DNA of 64,000 nt from assembly GCA_013150955.1 (NCBI GenBank), contig JAADJD010000038.1:122479-186478 (forward strand), given 5' to 3'. Each line of letters opens with the position of its first letter. Positions within the stretch are counted from its first letter, which is position 1. This DNA comes from Calditrichota bacterium. GTDB taxonomy: Bacteria > Calditrichota > Calditrichia > RBG-13-44-9 > J042. Shown here in pieces: positions 55,380 through 63,269 of the stretch. The notes beneath the pieces were generated by a model. It did not search any database and was not told the origin of the DNA. It worked only from the letters and a program-made list of their open reading frames with translations. A program made the translations under genes and the position numbers.

Positions 55380-57440
55380 TCAATTTAGTGGAAAATCGCT
55401 GGCAGAACCAAGCCGCTGGGGCGTCACCGGATGTTGTCCATCGCCATCAACCGGGGGATGATCGCCAATTTTAAATCTCCGGGTTAGATCGTAAATCTCC
55501 GTGGACACACCGGCCAGCTGGGTAACCGCATTATTGATCTCGTAAACCTGCGCGTTCATTTCTTCGACCATGGCGCTGACCTCTTCGGCCGCCGCGCTGT
55601 TCTCGTTACTGACCAGGGCAATCTCTTCGATGCTTTCCTTTATTTTTTTACTGCTGACTGCCACGGTGTTTAATTCATTGGTGCTCTGTTCTACCGTAAA
55701 GGAAACACTGTTCATGGCCTTTTCAACCTCTTCGCTGGCCACGGCCATCTCCTTGGCTGCCATGGCGATCTGCTCCACCTGAGTGGCCACTTCCTTGATG
55801 CCATCGGTGATGTTGCGTAAGGCACTGTTGGCATCCTTGGCATTGTTGGCCACCGTCTCCACAATCTGAATGCTGTTTTCCATAGCACGCTTGGTTTCCG
55901 CGGTTTCTTCATGAACCTGCCGGATTAGCTGATTAATCTGTTTGGCCGCCTCTCCCGATCGTTCCGCCAGTTTCCGCACCTCTTCGGCCACGATGGCAAA
56001 TCCCTTTCCATGCTCGCCGGCCTGCGCCGCCTCGATGGCGGCGTTGATGGCCAGTAAGTTGGTCTGATCGGCAATCTCATCAATGGTTTCCACAAACTTG
56101 CTGATCTGAGCGGCCCGATCCAGCATGCGTTGAACTTTGTCCCCCACTTCGGTAACGGTATTCTTGATTAATTCCATGGAGTGGATGGTACGATCGATAG
56201 TCTTCGCCCCGGTGTCTGCCGCCTGTACGGTTTCCTGACTGATCTTTTTGCTGGTCTGAGCATTGGAGCTGACCTGCTGAATCTGGGTGGCCATCTGGGT
56301 AATGCTGGCTGCCACCCGTTCCACCGCATTGGCCTGCTCCTGCGCACCCGAAGCGATATTCTCAATGGCATTCACCACTTTTTCGATGGCTTCATTGGTT
56401 TGGTTGATGGAATTGCTCTGCTGGGTAGAGCCCTTGGCAATTTCGTGTACCGCAATGGCCACCTGTCCAACTGCCTGATTGCTTTGCTCTGCAGAGGTGT
56501 TGAGATGCTCGGTGGTCTCCTTTATCTTGTTGGCATTTTCAATCAAATCGCTGACCATCTTGCGCAAATTCCGGGTGGTGTTATTAAACGCCTCCCCGGT
56601 GGCGTGCAACTGTTCGATCATTTTATTGAACACCTCGCCCAGCTCACCAATCTCATCCCGGCTCTTCACAATGACGGTAGAGGATTGGATGGAGACTTCT
56701 TTGGTCAGATCCCCGGTGGCCATGGCCGACACCGCATTGGCCAGATTCACCAGATCTTTCTGGGCGATTTCCTGTGCGGTTCGGGACATTTGCCGTGCAG
56801 CATTCACAATATTCTTAGAAATCAACAGGCTGATGATTACGCTTAAAATGATGGCGGCAACCACCAGCCCAATGATGAATGATCGTTGAGAGGCGTAAAT
56901 TTCATTGGAATGATCCCGGCGTTTTTCCGCACGGGCCACATTATAATCCATCAGCTCGTTGATGGCCTCTCGGGCTTTGCGAAATTGATTGACCATCACC
57001 TTCCGGGCATAGTTTTCCGCTTCTTCCTTCTTTCCCTGCGCCACCAGCTGACTCACCCGATCGATCTGCTGCGAATACTCATCCCAGTAATTCATAAAAA
57101 CCGACAGCAGGCGCTCTTCCTCATCACTCAAACGGGTGCTACGGTAAATTTCAATCTTCTTCTGGATGCGCTCCTGCTGCTCGGCAATTTCGCCCATTAA
57201 CCGCTGTTTGCTGCTTTCCCGCCGCGCCAGGATGAATTCCAGCACATCTCCGCGCACCCGGTAAGTTGCGGATTTCAAATCATCCAGGTTTTCCAGCACC
57301 ACCACTTCCTGGGTGTACATGTCATCCACCCGCTGATTGATCTCCTCCCCCTGACGAATCCCCACAACGCCCACAATCACCAGCAACACAATGATCACCG
57401 AAAAAGCGATCATGAGTTTCAACCGCAAACCGACTTTCAT
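55380..57440 (-). CDS. Methyl-accepting chemotaxis protein
   Basis: A 686-residue chemoreceptor. TM1 at about 8-29; a four-helix-bundle-like ligand domain (about 35-185, rich in charged helices); TM2 at about 188-210; HAMP (about 212-265); then the cytoplasmic signalling coiled coil with the hairpin tip [20 protein letters not shown] and [21 protein letters not shown] 30-residue Pro/Gly/Asp-rich tail follows the last helix, without a clear methylesterase-tether pentapeptide. No che genes nearby. ATG 57440 has AAGGGG upstream. Ligand unknown. Confidence 0.93.
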   Translation of the reverse strand: MKVGLRLKLMIAFSVIIVLLVIVGVVGIRQGEEINQRVDDMYTQEVVVLENLDDLKSATYRVRGDVLEFILARRESSKQRLMGEIAEQQERIQKKIEIYRSTRLSDEEERLLSVFMNYWDEYSQQIDRVSQLVAQGKKEEAENYARKVMVNQFRKAREAINELMDYNVARAEKRRDHSNEIYASQRSFIIGLVVAAIILSVIISLLISKNIVNAARQMSRTAQEIAQKDLVNLANAVSAMATGDLTKEVSIQSSTVIVKSRDEIGELGEVFNKMIEQLHATGEAFNNTTRNLRKMVSDLIENANKIKETTEHLNTSAEQSNQAVGQVAIAVHEIAKGSTQQSNSINQTNEAIEKVVNAIENIASGAQEQANAVERVAASITQMATQIQQVSSNAQTSKKISQETVQAADTGAKTIDRTIHSMELIKNTVTEVGDKVQRMLDRAAQISKFVETIDEIADQTNLLAINAAIEAAQAGEHGKGFAIVAEEVRKLAERSGEAAKQINQLIRQVHEETAETKRAMENSIQIVETVANNAKDANSALRNITDGIKEVATQVEQIAMAAKEMAVASEEVEKAMNSVSFTVEQSTNELNTVAVSSKKIKESIEEIALVSNENSAAAEEVSAMVEEMNAQVYEINNAVTQLAGVSTEIYDLTRRFKIGDHPPVDGDGQHPVTPQRLGSASDFPLN

Positions 57441-57786
57441 GATGCATCCCCTTCTGATTGATGATTCAATTTTTTTGTATTTTTCGACAAGACTTTCGTA
57501 TTCTTTATTTTTTTGCGGCTCACTCCCGCATTTTTTTGCATGTTCTGCGGACAGAGGGAAAAGTGGGTATCGATGCAGGGAATCCTACCATCGGCCTGAA
57601 TCCCTTAAATTTTCTGGCGCTGGCGCAAATCGATCCGCCCATCCCCATCGCGAATAAAAATAACATTTTTTTGAAAATTCATTTTGGCTCTCCCTCCATA
57701 CGGTTTCCTGACACACGAAAATCCTGTCCCAGATAAGCGCCTGAAGCACACCAGAAATCCGAACATTCAGAAAAATGAAAAATCCG

Positions 57787-57815
57787 TTGGATTGTCTCCA
57801 ATTTTTCCTTATAAT
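57787..57815 (+). promoter_or_regulatory. Likely sigma70-type promoter of the LysW operon
   Basis: TTGGAT (57787-57792), a 17-base spacer and a perfect TATAAT (57810-57815). Transcription would start near 57822, about 43 bases before the leader reading frame. Confidence 0.6.
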
Positions 57816-57864
57816 TGTGCCTTATTTTGACGGATGAAGTTATTTTAACCAACGGGTTGAACGA

Positions 57865-57981
57865 ATGATACACCTTTTCAAGAGCCACAAGAAGTCCAAG
57901 CGGTTTCAGAAGCAGTCCAAGCAGGGGCTCAAGCGGATCGTTGTCCCCGGCTCTTGGAAAGGTGATGCCCATATGACGTAA
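57865..57981 (+). CDS. Putative Lys-rich leader peptide of the LysW operon
   Basis: A 38-codon frame from ATG to TAA: MIHLFKSHKKSKRFQKQSKQ then GLKRIVVPGSWKGDAHMT. It has eight Lys (seven AAG, one AAA) and two Arg codons, mostly in codons 6-24. An 18-base unit, CACAAGAAGTCCAAGCGG (57886-57903), recurs with three changes at 57907-57924. It sits between a promoter match and a terminator ahead of lysW, as attenuator leader peptides do. The ribosome site is weak (only GGG about ten bases upstream), which is the main doubt. Confidence 0.5.
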   Translation: MIHLFKSHKKSKRFQKQSKQGLKRIVVPGSWKGDAHMT

Positions 57982-58049
57982 TTTTTTTAAACATCGGTGT
58001 GAATATTGAAGCCTTTCCGGAGCCGGTTCCGGAAAGGCTTTTTTATTTT
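57879..58049 (+). promoter_or_regulatory. Putative attenuator: competing pairings and terminator before lysW
   Basis: The terminator is a perfect 13-bp stem, AAGCCTTTCCGGA (58009-58021) with TCCGGAAAGGCTT (58028-58040), followed by TTTTTTATTTTT, and ends 25 bases before lysW. Inside the leader frame, GGAAAGG (57956-57962) can pair with CCTTTCC of the terminator's 5' arm (58012-58018), an antiterminator. Just before it GGCTCTTG (57949-57956) can pair with CAAGAGCC (57879-57886), which covers the first Lys codons. Ribosome stalling on Lys codons would free the region for antitermination. The pairings were found by eye; no folding energy was computed. Confidence 0.6.
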
Positions 58050-58073
58050 TAACCCAAAACAGGAGGAATGGCA

Positions 58074-58244
58074 ATGCTTACAGGATTATGTCCCATCTGC
58101 GATGGTGAAATCCAGCTCGATTCGGATACCATGCTGGGTGAGATTGTGGAGTGTGGCGATTGTGGAAGCGAACTGGAAGTCACCGGATTGAATCCCCTGC
58201 AGCTGGAAGAGGCGCCCCAGGAAGAAGAAGACTGGGGAGAATGA
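58074..58244 (+). CDS. lysW: Amino-group carrier protein LysW
   Basis: A 56-residue carrier whose C-terminal Glu gamma-carboxyl is attached to alpha-aminoadipate or glutamate, protecting the amino group during lysine or ornithine synthesis. It has a zinc-binding pair (CPIC at residues 6-9 and CGDC near 32) and the invariant C-terminus EDWGE. ATG 58068 is too close to the AGGAGG (58061-58066); ATG 58074 has proper spacing. First structural gene, three bases before lysX. Confidence 0.96.
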   Translation: MLTGLCPICDGEIQLDSDTMLGEIVECGDCGSELEVTGLNPLQLEEAPQEEEDWGE

Positions 58245-58247
58245 GCC

Positions 58248-59102
58248 ATGCGTGTGGGCTTACTGCATTCCCTGATTCGCAAAGAAGAGAAGCTGCTCAT
58301 CCAGGCCTTTCGTTCCCGTCCCGAAGTCGAGCTGGTGCTGATCAATGACCGGGAGCTGATCTTCCAGCCGGGACGGGATGCCTTTGCACTGGACGTTCTG
58401 CTGGAGCGAAGCATCCACCATTCCCGCGCCCTGCATGCACTAAAATTATTTGAGAGTGCCGGGGTGCGGTGCATCAATGCCTTTTCCGTGGCGCTAATCT
58501 GCGGCGATAAGTTGTTAACCACCGATGCCCTGGCCCGCCATGGCGTACCCCAGCCGCGGGTAAAAATTGCCTTCACAGAATCCTCTGCCCTGCAGGCGAT
58601 TGAAGAACTGGGCTACCCCGTGGTGCTGAAACCGGCAGTGGGTTCCTGGGGACGGCTGCTGGCAAAAATCAACGATCGCGATGCGGCCGAAGCGGTGCTG
58701 GAGCATAAAACGATCCTGGGATCGTACCACCATTCCATTTTCTACATTCAGGAATATGTGGAAAAACGGGGTCGGGACATTCGCAGCTTCGTGATTGGCG
58801 ATCAGTGCGTGGCGGCCATCTACCGCCAATCGGATCACTGGATTACCAACACCGCTCGCGGTGGCCGGGCAGAAAACTGCCCGATCACCGATGCCCTGCG
58901 GGATATCTCCCTGCAAGCAACACGGGCCGTTGGCGGTGGCATCGTGGCCATCGACCTCTTCGAGACCGATCAGGGACTGCTGGTGAACGAGGTCAATTAC
59001 ACCATGGAATTCAAAAATAGCATTCATACCACCGGTGTCCCCATTCACGAGCGCATTGTGGATTACGTTTTACAAACAGCCAGGGGGGAAACCGATGCGT
59101 AA
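58248..59102 (+). CDS. lysX: LysW ligase LysX/ArgX (ATP-grasp)
   Basis: A 284-residue ATP-grasp ligase that joins alpha-aminoadipate and/or glutamate to the C-terminal Glu of LysW. Family marks: [91 protein letters not shown] and [14 protein letters not shown] near the end. Whether it prefers aminoadipate (lysine), glutamate (arginine) or both cannot be settled by eye. The gene lies three bases after lysW and overlaps lysY by 8 bp. Confidence 0.95.
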   Translation: MRVGLLHSLIRKEEKLLIQAFRSRPEVELVLINDRELIFQPGRDAFALDVLLERSIHHSRALHALKLFESAGVRCINAFSVALICGDKLLTTDALARHGVPQPRVKIAFTESSALQAIEELGYPVVLKPAVGSWGRLLAKINDRDAAEAVLEHKTILGSYHHSIFYIQEYVEKRGRDIRSFVIGDQCVAAIYRQSDHWITNTARGGRAENCPITDALRDISLQATRAVGGGIVAIDLFETDQGLLVNEVNYTMEFKNSIHTTGVPIHERIVDYVLQTARGETDA

Positions 59103-60141
59103 AGTACGGGTATCCATCGTGGGCGGATCGGGCTACACCGGTGGGGAACTGCTGCGTCTGCTGCTGTTCCATCCGGGTGTACAGATTCAACAGGTCACCT
59201 CCGAACGCCATGCCGGGAAACCTGTATCCCGCCTCCATCCCAATCTCCGCAAAATTACCCGATTGTCGTTCTGCTCCCTGGAACAACTGGAAGCCTGTGA
59301 TGTGCTTTTTCTCTGCCTGCCTCACGGTCAATCGATGCACCACCTGCCGCAGTTCCTGGAAAAGGCAGAACGCATCATCGATTTGAGCGGGGATTTTCGC
59401 CTGAACGATCCACAGGCCTATCGCACCTGGTATGGGCAGGAACACAACCATCCAGAGTGGCTTTCCCGGTTCGTCTACGGCATTCCGGAATTGCACCGGG
59501 AACGGATGCGCTCAGCCCGCTTCATTTCCAGCGCCGGTTGCAATGCCACGGCGGTGATCCTGGCCCTGTATCCGCTCTTCCGGCAACAGCTGGTGGAAAC
59601 CGATATCACGGTGGTGGAGGTAAAGGGCGGTTCCAGCGAGGGCGGGCAAACGCCATCGGCGGCCAGCCACCACCCCGAACGCAACGATGTGGTGCGCTCC
59701 TACAAACCCACCGGCCACCGCCACATCGGCGAGATTGAACAGGAACTGGGACTTTCCCCCAACCACCGCATTCATTTTTCAGCCACGGCGCTGGGGATCG
59801 TTCGGGGTATCCTGGCCACCTGTCACCTCTTTTTAAAAGAGCCTCTGGAGGAGAAAGAGATCTGGCAGATCTACCGGCAGGCCTATGGTCAGGAGCCATT
59901 CATCCGGATTGTCAAAGAGCGGCGGGGAATTTACCGTTACCCGGAACCGAAAATCCTGATCGGATCCAATTTTTGCGATATTGGATTCGAAAAAGATAAT
60001 CGCAGCCATCGTCTGGTGGTGATGAGTGCCATCGACAATTTAATGAAAGGAGCCGCCGGTCAGGCCGTGCAGGCATTCAACATCATGTGCGGATTCGACG
60101 AAACCACCGCACTGGAATTCCCTGGCCTGCATCCGGTGTAA
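59095..60141 (+). CDS. lysY: LysW-aminoadipyl/glutamyl-phosphate reductase (ArgC family)
   Basis: A 348-residue NADPH-dependent reductase of the ArgC/LysY family, which reduces the LysW-bound acyl phosphate to the semialdehyde. [20 protein letters not shown] is the NADP-binding loop; [11 protein letters not shown] holds the catalytic Cys; [15 protein letters not shown] and [19 protein letters not shown] are also typical. The frame opens earlier inside lysX, but ATG 59095 gives the family start [13 protein letters not shown]. Overlap with lysX is 8 bp. Confidence 0.95.
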   Translation: MRKVRVSIVGGSGYTGGELLRLLLFHPGVQIQQVTSERHAGKPVSRLHPNLRKITRLSFCSLEQLEACDVLFLCLPHGQSMHHLPQFLEKAERIIDLSGDFRLNDPQAYRTWYGQEHNHPEWLSRFVYGIPELHRERMRSARFISSAGCNATAVILALYPLFRQQLVETDITVVEVKGGSSEGGQTPSAASHHPERNDVVRSYKPTGHRHIGEIEQELGLSPNHRIHFSATALGIVRGILATCHLFLKEPLEEKEIWQIYRQAYGQEPFIRIVKERRGIYRYPEPKILIGSNFCDIGFEKDNRSHRLVVMSAIDNLMKGAAGQAVQAFNIMCGFDETTALEFPGLHPV

Positions 60142-60193
60142 GGCACGGAAGAACACCTGAAAACAAAACCATTTGCAAAGGAGAAATGCCTTT

Positions 60194-60829
60194 ATGTGCC
60201 GGTTACTGGTTGTCAAATCCCAAAGGCCTTTTGACATCGCCTTGCACCTGCAGCCGTTTGCACAGATCGCCAGGCACAGTAAGGAGTATCAGGGACATGG
60301 CTGGGGATGCGGCTACCAGGTTAACGGCAAGTGGCGCTGGTACCGCTCGATCGTTCCCATCTGGGAGGACGATCTTACCCAATTTGGGGAAACCCACCTG
60401 CTGATTGCCCATGCCCGCAGCGCCTTCCGGGATCAGGGCATTGTGGTGGAAAACAATATGCCCTTCTTCGATGGACGATACATGTTCATCTTTAACGGGG
60501 AATTGCGGGGTGTCCGCATTCGGGAAACCGGTCGCACGGGTGCGGAAAAGATCTTCCGGTTCCTGAAGCGCTTCAACAGCGGCGATCTGCAACTGGCCAT
60601 TCGGAAGGCCGTTCCCATCATCCTCAAGCGTACCCAATACGTAAGGGCCATGAATTTCATCATCGCCGATGACCGACACATTCACCTGGTTTCTTATTTT
60701 AATGAAGATCCGGATTACTTCACCCTGCGCCTGAAACGCACATCGGAGCAATTCATACTGTGTTCTCAGGCGTATCCGGGCGAAACCGGCTGGCAGCCCA
60801 TTCCCAACGCAACCATGGAGGTTTACTAA
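60194..60829 (+). CDS. Class II glutamine amidotransferase inside the LysW operon
   Basis: A 211-residue protein starting MCRLLVV, so Met removal exposes Cys as the N-terminal nucleophile, as in class II amidotransferases (EgtC/YafJ-like). Further marks are LIAHARSAFRDQG, NNMPFFDGRYMFIFNGELRG (equivalent to the NxHPF and HNG blocks, but with the His in each replaced) and a C-terminal LCSQAYPGETGW (the usual S-P/E-P region). AAGGAG precedes ATG 60194; its stop is immediately before lysZ. The core LysW pathway has no amidotransferase step. It may supply glutamate or ammonia locally, or modify a LysW-bound intermediate; all inference. Confidence 0.88.
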   Translation: MCRLLVVKSQRPFDIALHLQPFAQIARHSKEYQGHGWGCGYQVNGKWRWYRSIVPIWEDDLTQFGETHLLIAHARSAFRDQGIVVENNMPFFDGRYMFIFNGELRGVRIRETGRTGAEKIFRFLKRFNSGDLQLAIRKAVPIILKRTQYVRAMNFIIADDRHIHLVSYFNEDPDYFTLRLKRTSEQFILCSQAYPGETGWQPIPNATMEVY

Positions 60830-61639
60830 ATGCTGATCATAAAAATTGGAGGAGGTGCCGCCATCAACATTGAAGGCATTGTTGCCGATCTGGCCAATTT
60901 GAGGGAGCCGTTTTTGATTGTCCATGGCGCCAATGCGCTACGTGACCGGCTGGCCACCTCACTGGACATTCCCCGTAAAACCCTCACCTCGGTTTCCGGG
61001 TACAGCAGCGTTTACTCCGACGCATCCATGCTGGATTTGCTGATGATGGCTTACGCTGGACTGAAAAATAAACGGATTGTGGAACGGTGTCAGCAGCACG
61101 GCCTGAATACCATTGGTTTGACCGGATTGGATGGGGCCATCATTCGGGGACGCCGGAACCGCGGCATTCGCATTCGTGAAAACGGAAAGGTGCGGATTGT
61201 GCGCGATCTTTCGGGCAAACCGCGGGAAATCAACCTCGAATTACTGCAGTGGCTGCTTTCCAGCGGGTACGTACCGGTGCTGACCGTCCCCATCATTGAT
61301 GAAACCGGAACGGCCATTAATTCCGAAAACGACGACCTGGTGGTGCTGTTGCAGCAGGCCACCGGTGCGCAGCGGATCATTCAGCTGATCGAAGCGCCGG
61401 GGCTGCTGGCCAATCCCGCCGATCCCACCTCCCGCATCGCTCATCTGACCCCATCGGAACTGGCGGAATGGGAAGAGCGGGTCACCGGACGGATGAAGCG
61501 CAAGTTGCGTGCCCTGAAACGCCTGGTTGAGCAGGGGGTTCAACAAATCCTCATCAGCGATGGGCGAACGGAGCACCCCATTCAGGATGCACTAAACGGG
61601 AAAGGAACCATCATCCAATGCATGCCATTCGGGAATTAG
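60830..61639 (+). CDS. lysZ: LysW-aminoadipate/glutamate kinase
   Basis: A 269-residue amino acid kinase family protein (ArgB-like) that phosphorylates the side carboxylate of the LysW-bound substrate. MLIIKIGGGAAINIEGIVAD, FLIVHGANALRDRLA, GLTGLDGAIIRGRRN, VLTVPIIDETGTAINSENDD and RMKRKLRALKRLVEQGVQQI are typical. The ATG touches the amidotransferase stop codon. The end overlaps lysJ by 22 bp. Confidence 0.94.
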   Translation: MLIIKIGGGAAINIEGIVADLANLREPFLIVHGANALRDRLATSLDIPRKTLTSVSGYSSVYSDASMLDLLMMAYAGLKNKRIVERCQQHGLNTIGLTGLDGAIIRGRRNRGIRIRENGKVRIVRDLSGKPREINLELLQWLLSSGYVPVLTVPIIDETGTAINSENDDLVVLLQQATGAQRIIQLIEAPGLLANPADPTSRIAHLTPSELAEWEERVTGRMKRKLRALKRLVEQGVQQILISDGRTEHPIQDALNGKGTIIQCMPFGN

Positions 61640-62826
61640 AAGATCGGTTCAGTTTGAACGTTTATCCCAAACGCCCCCTCGTGATTGTAAAAGGGGAGGG
61701 CGCACGGGTCTGGGATGATCAGGGCCGTGTATACATCGATTGCGTTTCCGGGAACGGCGTGGCCAACATTGGTCACGCTAATCCTGCGGTCATTGAGGCC
61801 ATAACCCGGCAGGCGCAAGAATTGATCACCTGCCCCGGCATTTTTTACAACCCCGTTCGTGCCAGACTGCTGGAAAAATTGGTGGAAATCGCGCCGGACA
61901 CTATTTCTCGAACCTTTTTGTGCAACAGCGGTGCGGAAAGCATCGAGGCGGCAATCAAATTTGCGCGCTACACCACCGGGAAAACGGAAATCCTTTGCGC
62001 CACGCGCGGGTTCCATGGACGTACCCTGGGCGCCCTCAGCGCCACGCACCATCCAAAACATAAAAAAGGGTTTGGGCCCCTCGTTCCCGGCTTCCGCCAT
62101 GTTCCTTTTAATCGATTTGATGAACTGGTAGCCCATACCACGAAGGAAACCGCAGCGGTGTTGCTGGAGATTGTTCAGGGAGAAGGCGGTGTCCACGTCG
62201 GTCATCCGGAGTATTTCCAGCAGGTTCAGGAATTGTGTCGACAAAGGGACATTCTGCTGATTATCGATGAAGTTCAAACGGGATTCTGCCGCACCGGAAA
62301 AATGTTTGCCTGCGAGCATTTTGATTTGCAACCGGATATCCTCTGTGTGGCCAAGGCCATCGCCGGTGGGCTTCCCATGGGCGCGGTGTTGTGCTCGGAG
62401 CGCATTCAGCTGCCGGTGGGAGCGCATGGGAGCACGTTCGGGGGCAATCCTCTGGTTTGTGCCGCTGCCCACGCCGCCATCGATTTTATGGTGACCCACA
62501 AGCTGGATCAACAGGCGGCAGAAAAGGGACAATACCTGGTCGATCGGTTACATCAACAGGATTTTCCCATCGTCCGGGAAATTCGCCACCTGGGATTAAT
62601 GATCGGCATCGAGCTTCGCACACGGGTCAAACCTTACATTCTCAAACTCCTCGATGCCGGTGTACTGGCGTTGCCGGCGGGTCGAACCGTGTTGCGTCTG
62701 CTCCCGCCTTTGACCATTTCGTATCCGGAATTGGACATTGTGGTGGAAGCGTTGGTCAAGGTTCTGAAAGGAAATGAGGGAAATTTAAACCCAAATAACA
62801 CACGAAAACACGAATCACGTGAATGA
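61618..62826 (+). CDS. lysJ: LysW-aminoadipate/glutamate semialdehyde aminotransferase
   Basis: A 402-residue class III PLP aminotransferase (ArgD/LysJ type) making LysW-lysine or LysW-ornithine. Motifs: [72 protein letters not shown], and the PLP lysine in [20 protein letters not shown], then [13 protein letters not shown]. The last 12 residues ([12 protein letters not shown]) and stop are encoded by the dispersed repeat, so the native C-terminus was changed. No LysK hydrolase follows; release of the product must be encoded elsewhere. Confidence 0.93.
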   Translation: MHAIRELEDRFSLNVYPKRPLVIVKGEGARVWDDQGRVYIDCVSGNGVANIGHANPAVIEAITRQAQELITCPGIFYNPVRARLLEKLVEIAPDTISRTFLCNSGAESIEAAIKFARYTTGKTEILCATRGFHGRTLGALSATHHPKHKKGFGPLVPGFRHVPFNRFDELVAHTTKETAAVLLEIVQGEGGVHVGHPEYFQQVQELCRQRDILLIIDEVQTGFCRTGKMFACEHFDLQPDILCVAKAIAGGLPMGAVLCSERIQLPVGAHGSTFGGNPLVCAAAHAAIDFMVTHKLDQQAAEKGQYLVDRLHQQDFPIVREIRHLGLMIGIELRTRVKPYILKLLDAGVLALPAGRTVLRLLPPLTISYPELDIVVEALVKVLKGNEGNLNPNNTRKHESRE

Positions 62827-63127
62827 ATTCGAATCATATCAACAAAATAGCGAATATATCCGGGAAAACATTTTCATCCAGATAGAATCAAGTGCATTTT
62901 ATTATCCCAAATTATGCACTAAACCACGAATCACACGAATGAAACCAAAAAATATATACAAAAACGCGAACAAACCCGGGAACACATTTTCATCCAGACA
63001 CAATACAATGTATTTTATTGGTTTTATTAGTGTTCATTCGTGTAATTCGTAGGCTATTGCTTAATCCGGGATTATTTTTATTGGTGTTCATTCGTGTGAT
63101 TCAAGGTCTAAAACATAATCTTGGATC
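62787..63127 (+). repeat. Dispersed MITE-like repeat, copy 11 (composite)
   Basis: An orientation-B element begins inside lysJ (AACCCAAATAACACACGAAA, core GCGAATATATCCGGGAAAAC). At about 62906 a second, divergent-type copy follows (CCCAAATTATGCACTAAACC ... TAGGCTATTGCTTAATCCGG), then another right end to 63127. The two interiors in one locus show that both subfamilies can join. Confidence 0.82.
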
Positions 63128-63176
63128 AACATCTCAATTTCCCGCATTACACATTACCCAATCGCCAATAAACGAT

Positions 63177-63265
63177 GTTTCCCCGGCAGCTTTCACCACC
63201 GGGGAAACGTCGGTGCTCCCAGTGTTCCAATTTTCCAATCTTCCAATTTTCCAATCTTCCAATCC
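63177..63265. repeat. Hairpin and 16-base tandem repeat beyond the last gene
   Basis: GTTTCCCCGG (63177-63186) pairs with CCGGGGAAAC (63199-63208) and may be a weak terminator for the minus-strand gene. After it, TTCCAATTTTCCAATC occurs twice in exact tandem (63225-63256), followed by half a unit to about 63265. Confidence 0.6.
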
Positions 63266-63269
63266 CCCA

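Noticed and set aside
57999..58012. TGTGAATATTGAAG as a possible ARG box near lysW
   Set aside because: Only one half resembles an ArgR half-site, and the spacing to the second half is wrong. It lies between the leader and the terminator, not at the promoter.
57822..58049. Known lysine riboswitch (L box) upstream of lysW
   Set aside because: I could not see the conserved L-box core or its multi-helix junction; the leader is also short and contains a reading frame. A covariance model search would settle this.
57679..58074. A 131-codon minus-strand frame (MPFLLFWVKNKKAFPEPAP...)
   Set aside because: It is antisense to the leader, promoter and terminator of the LysW operon, begins in the terminator stem and has no ribosome site. 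Its length comes from the low stop density of that stretch.
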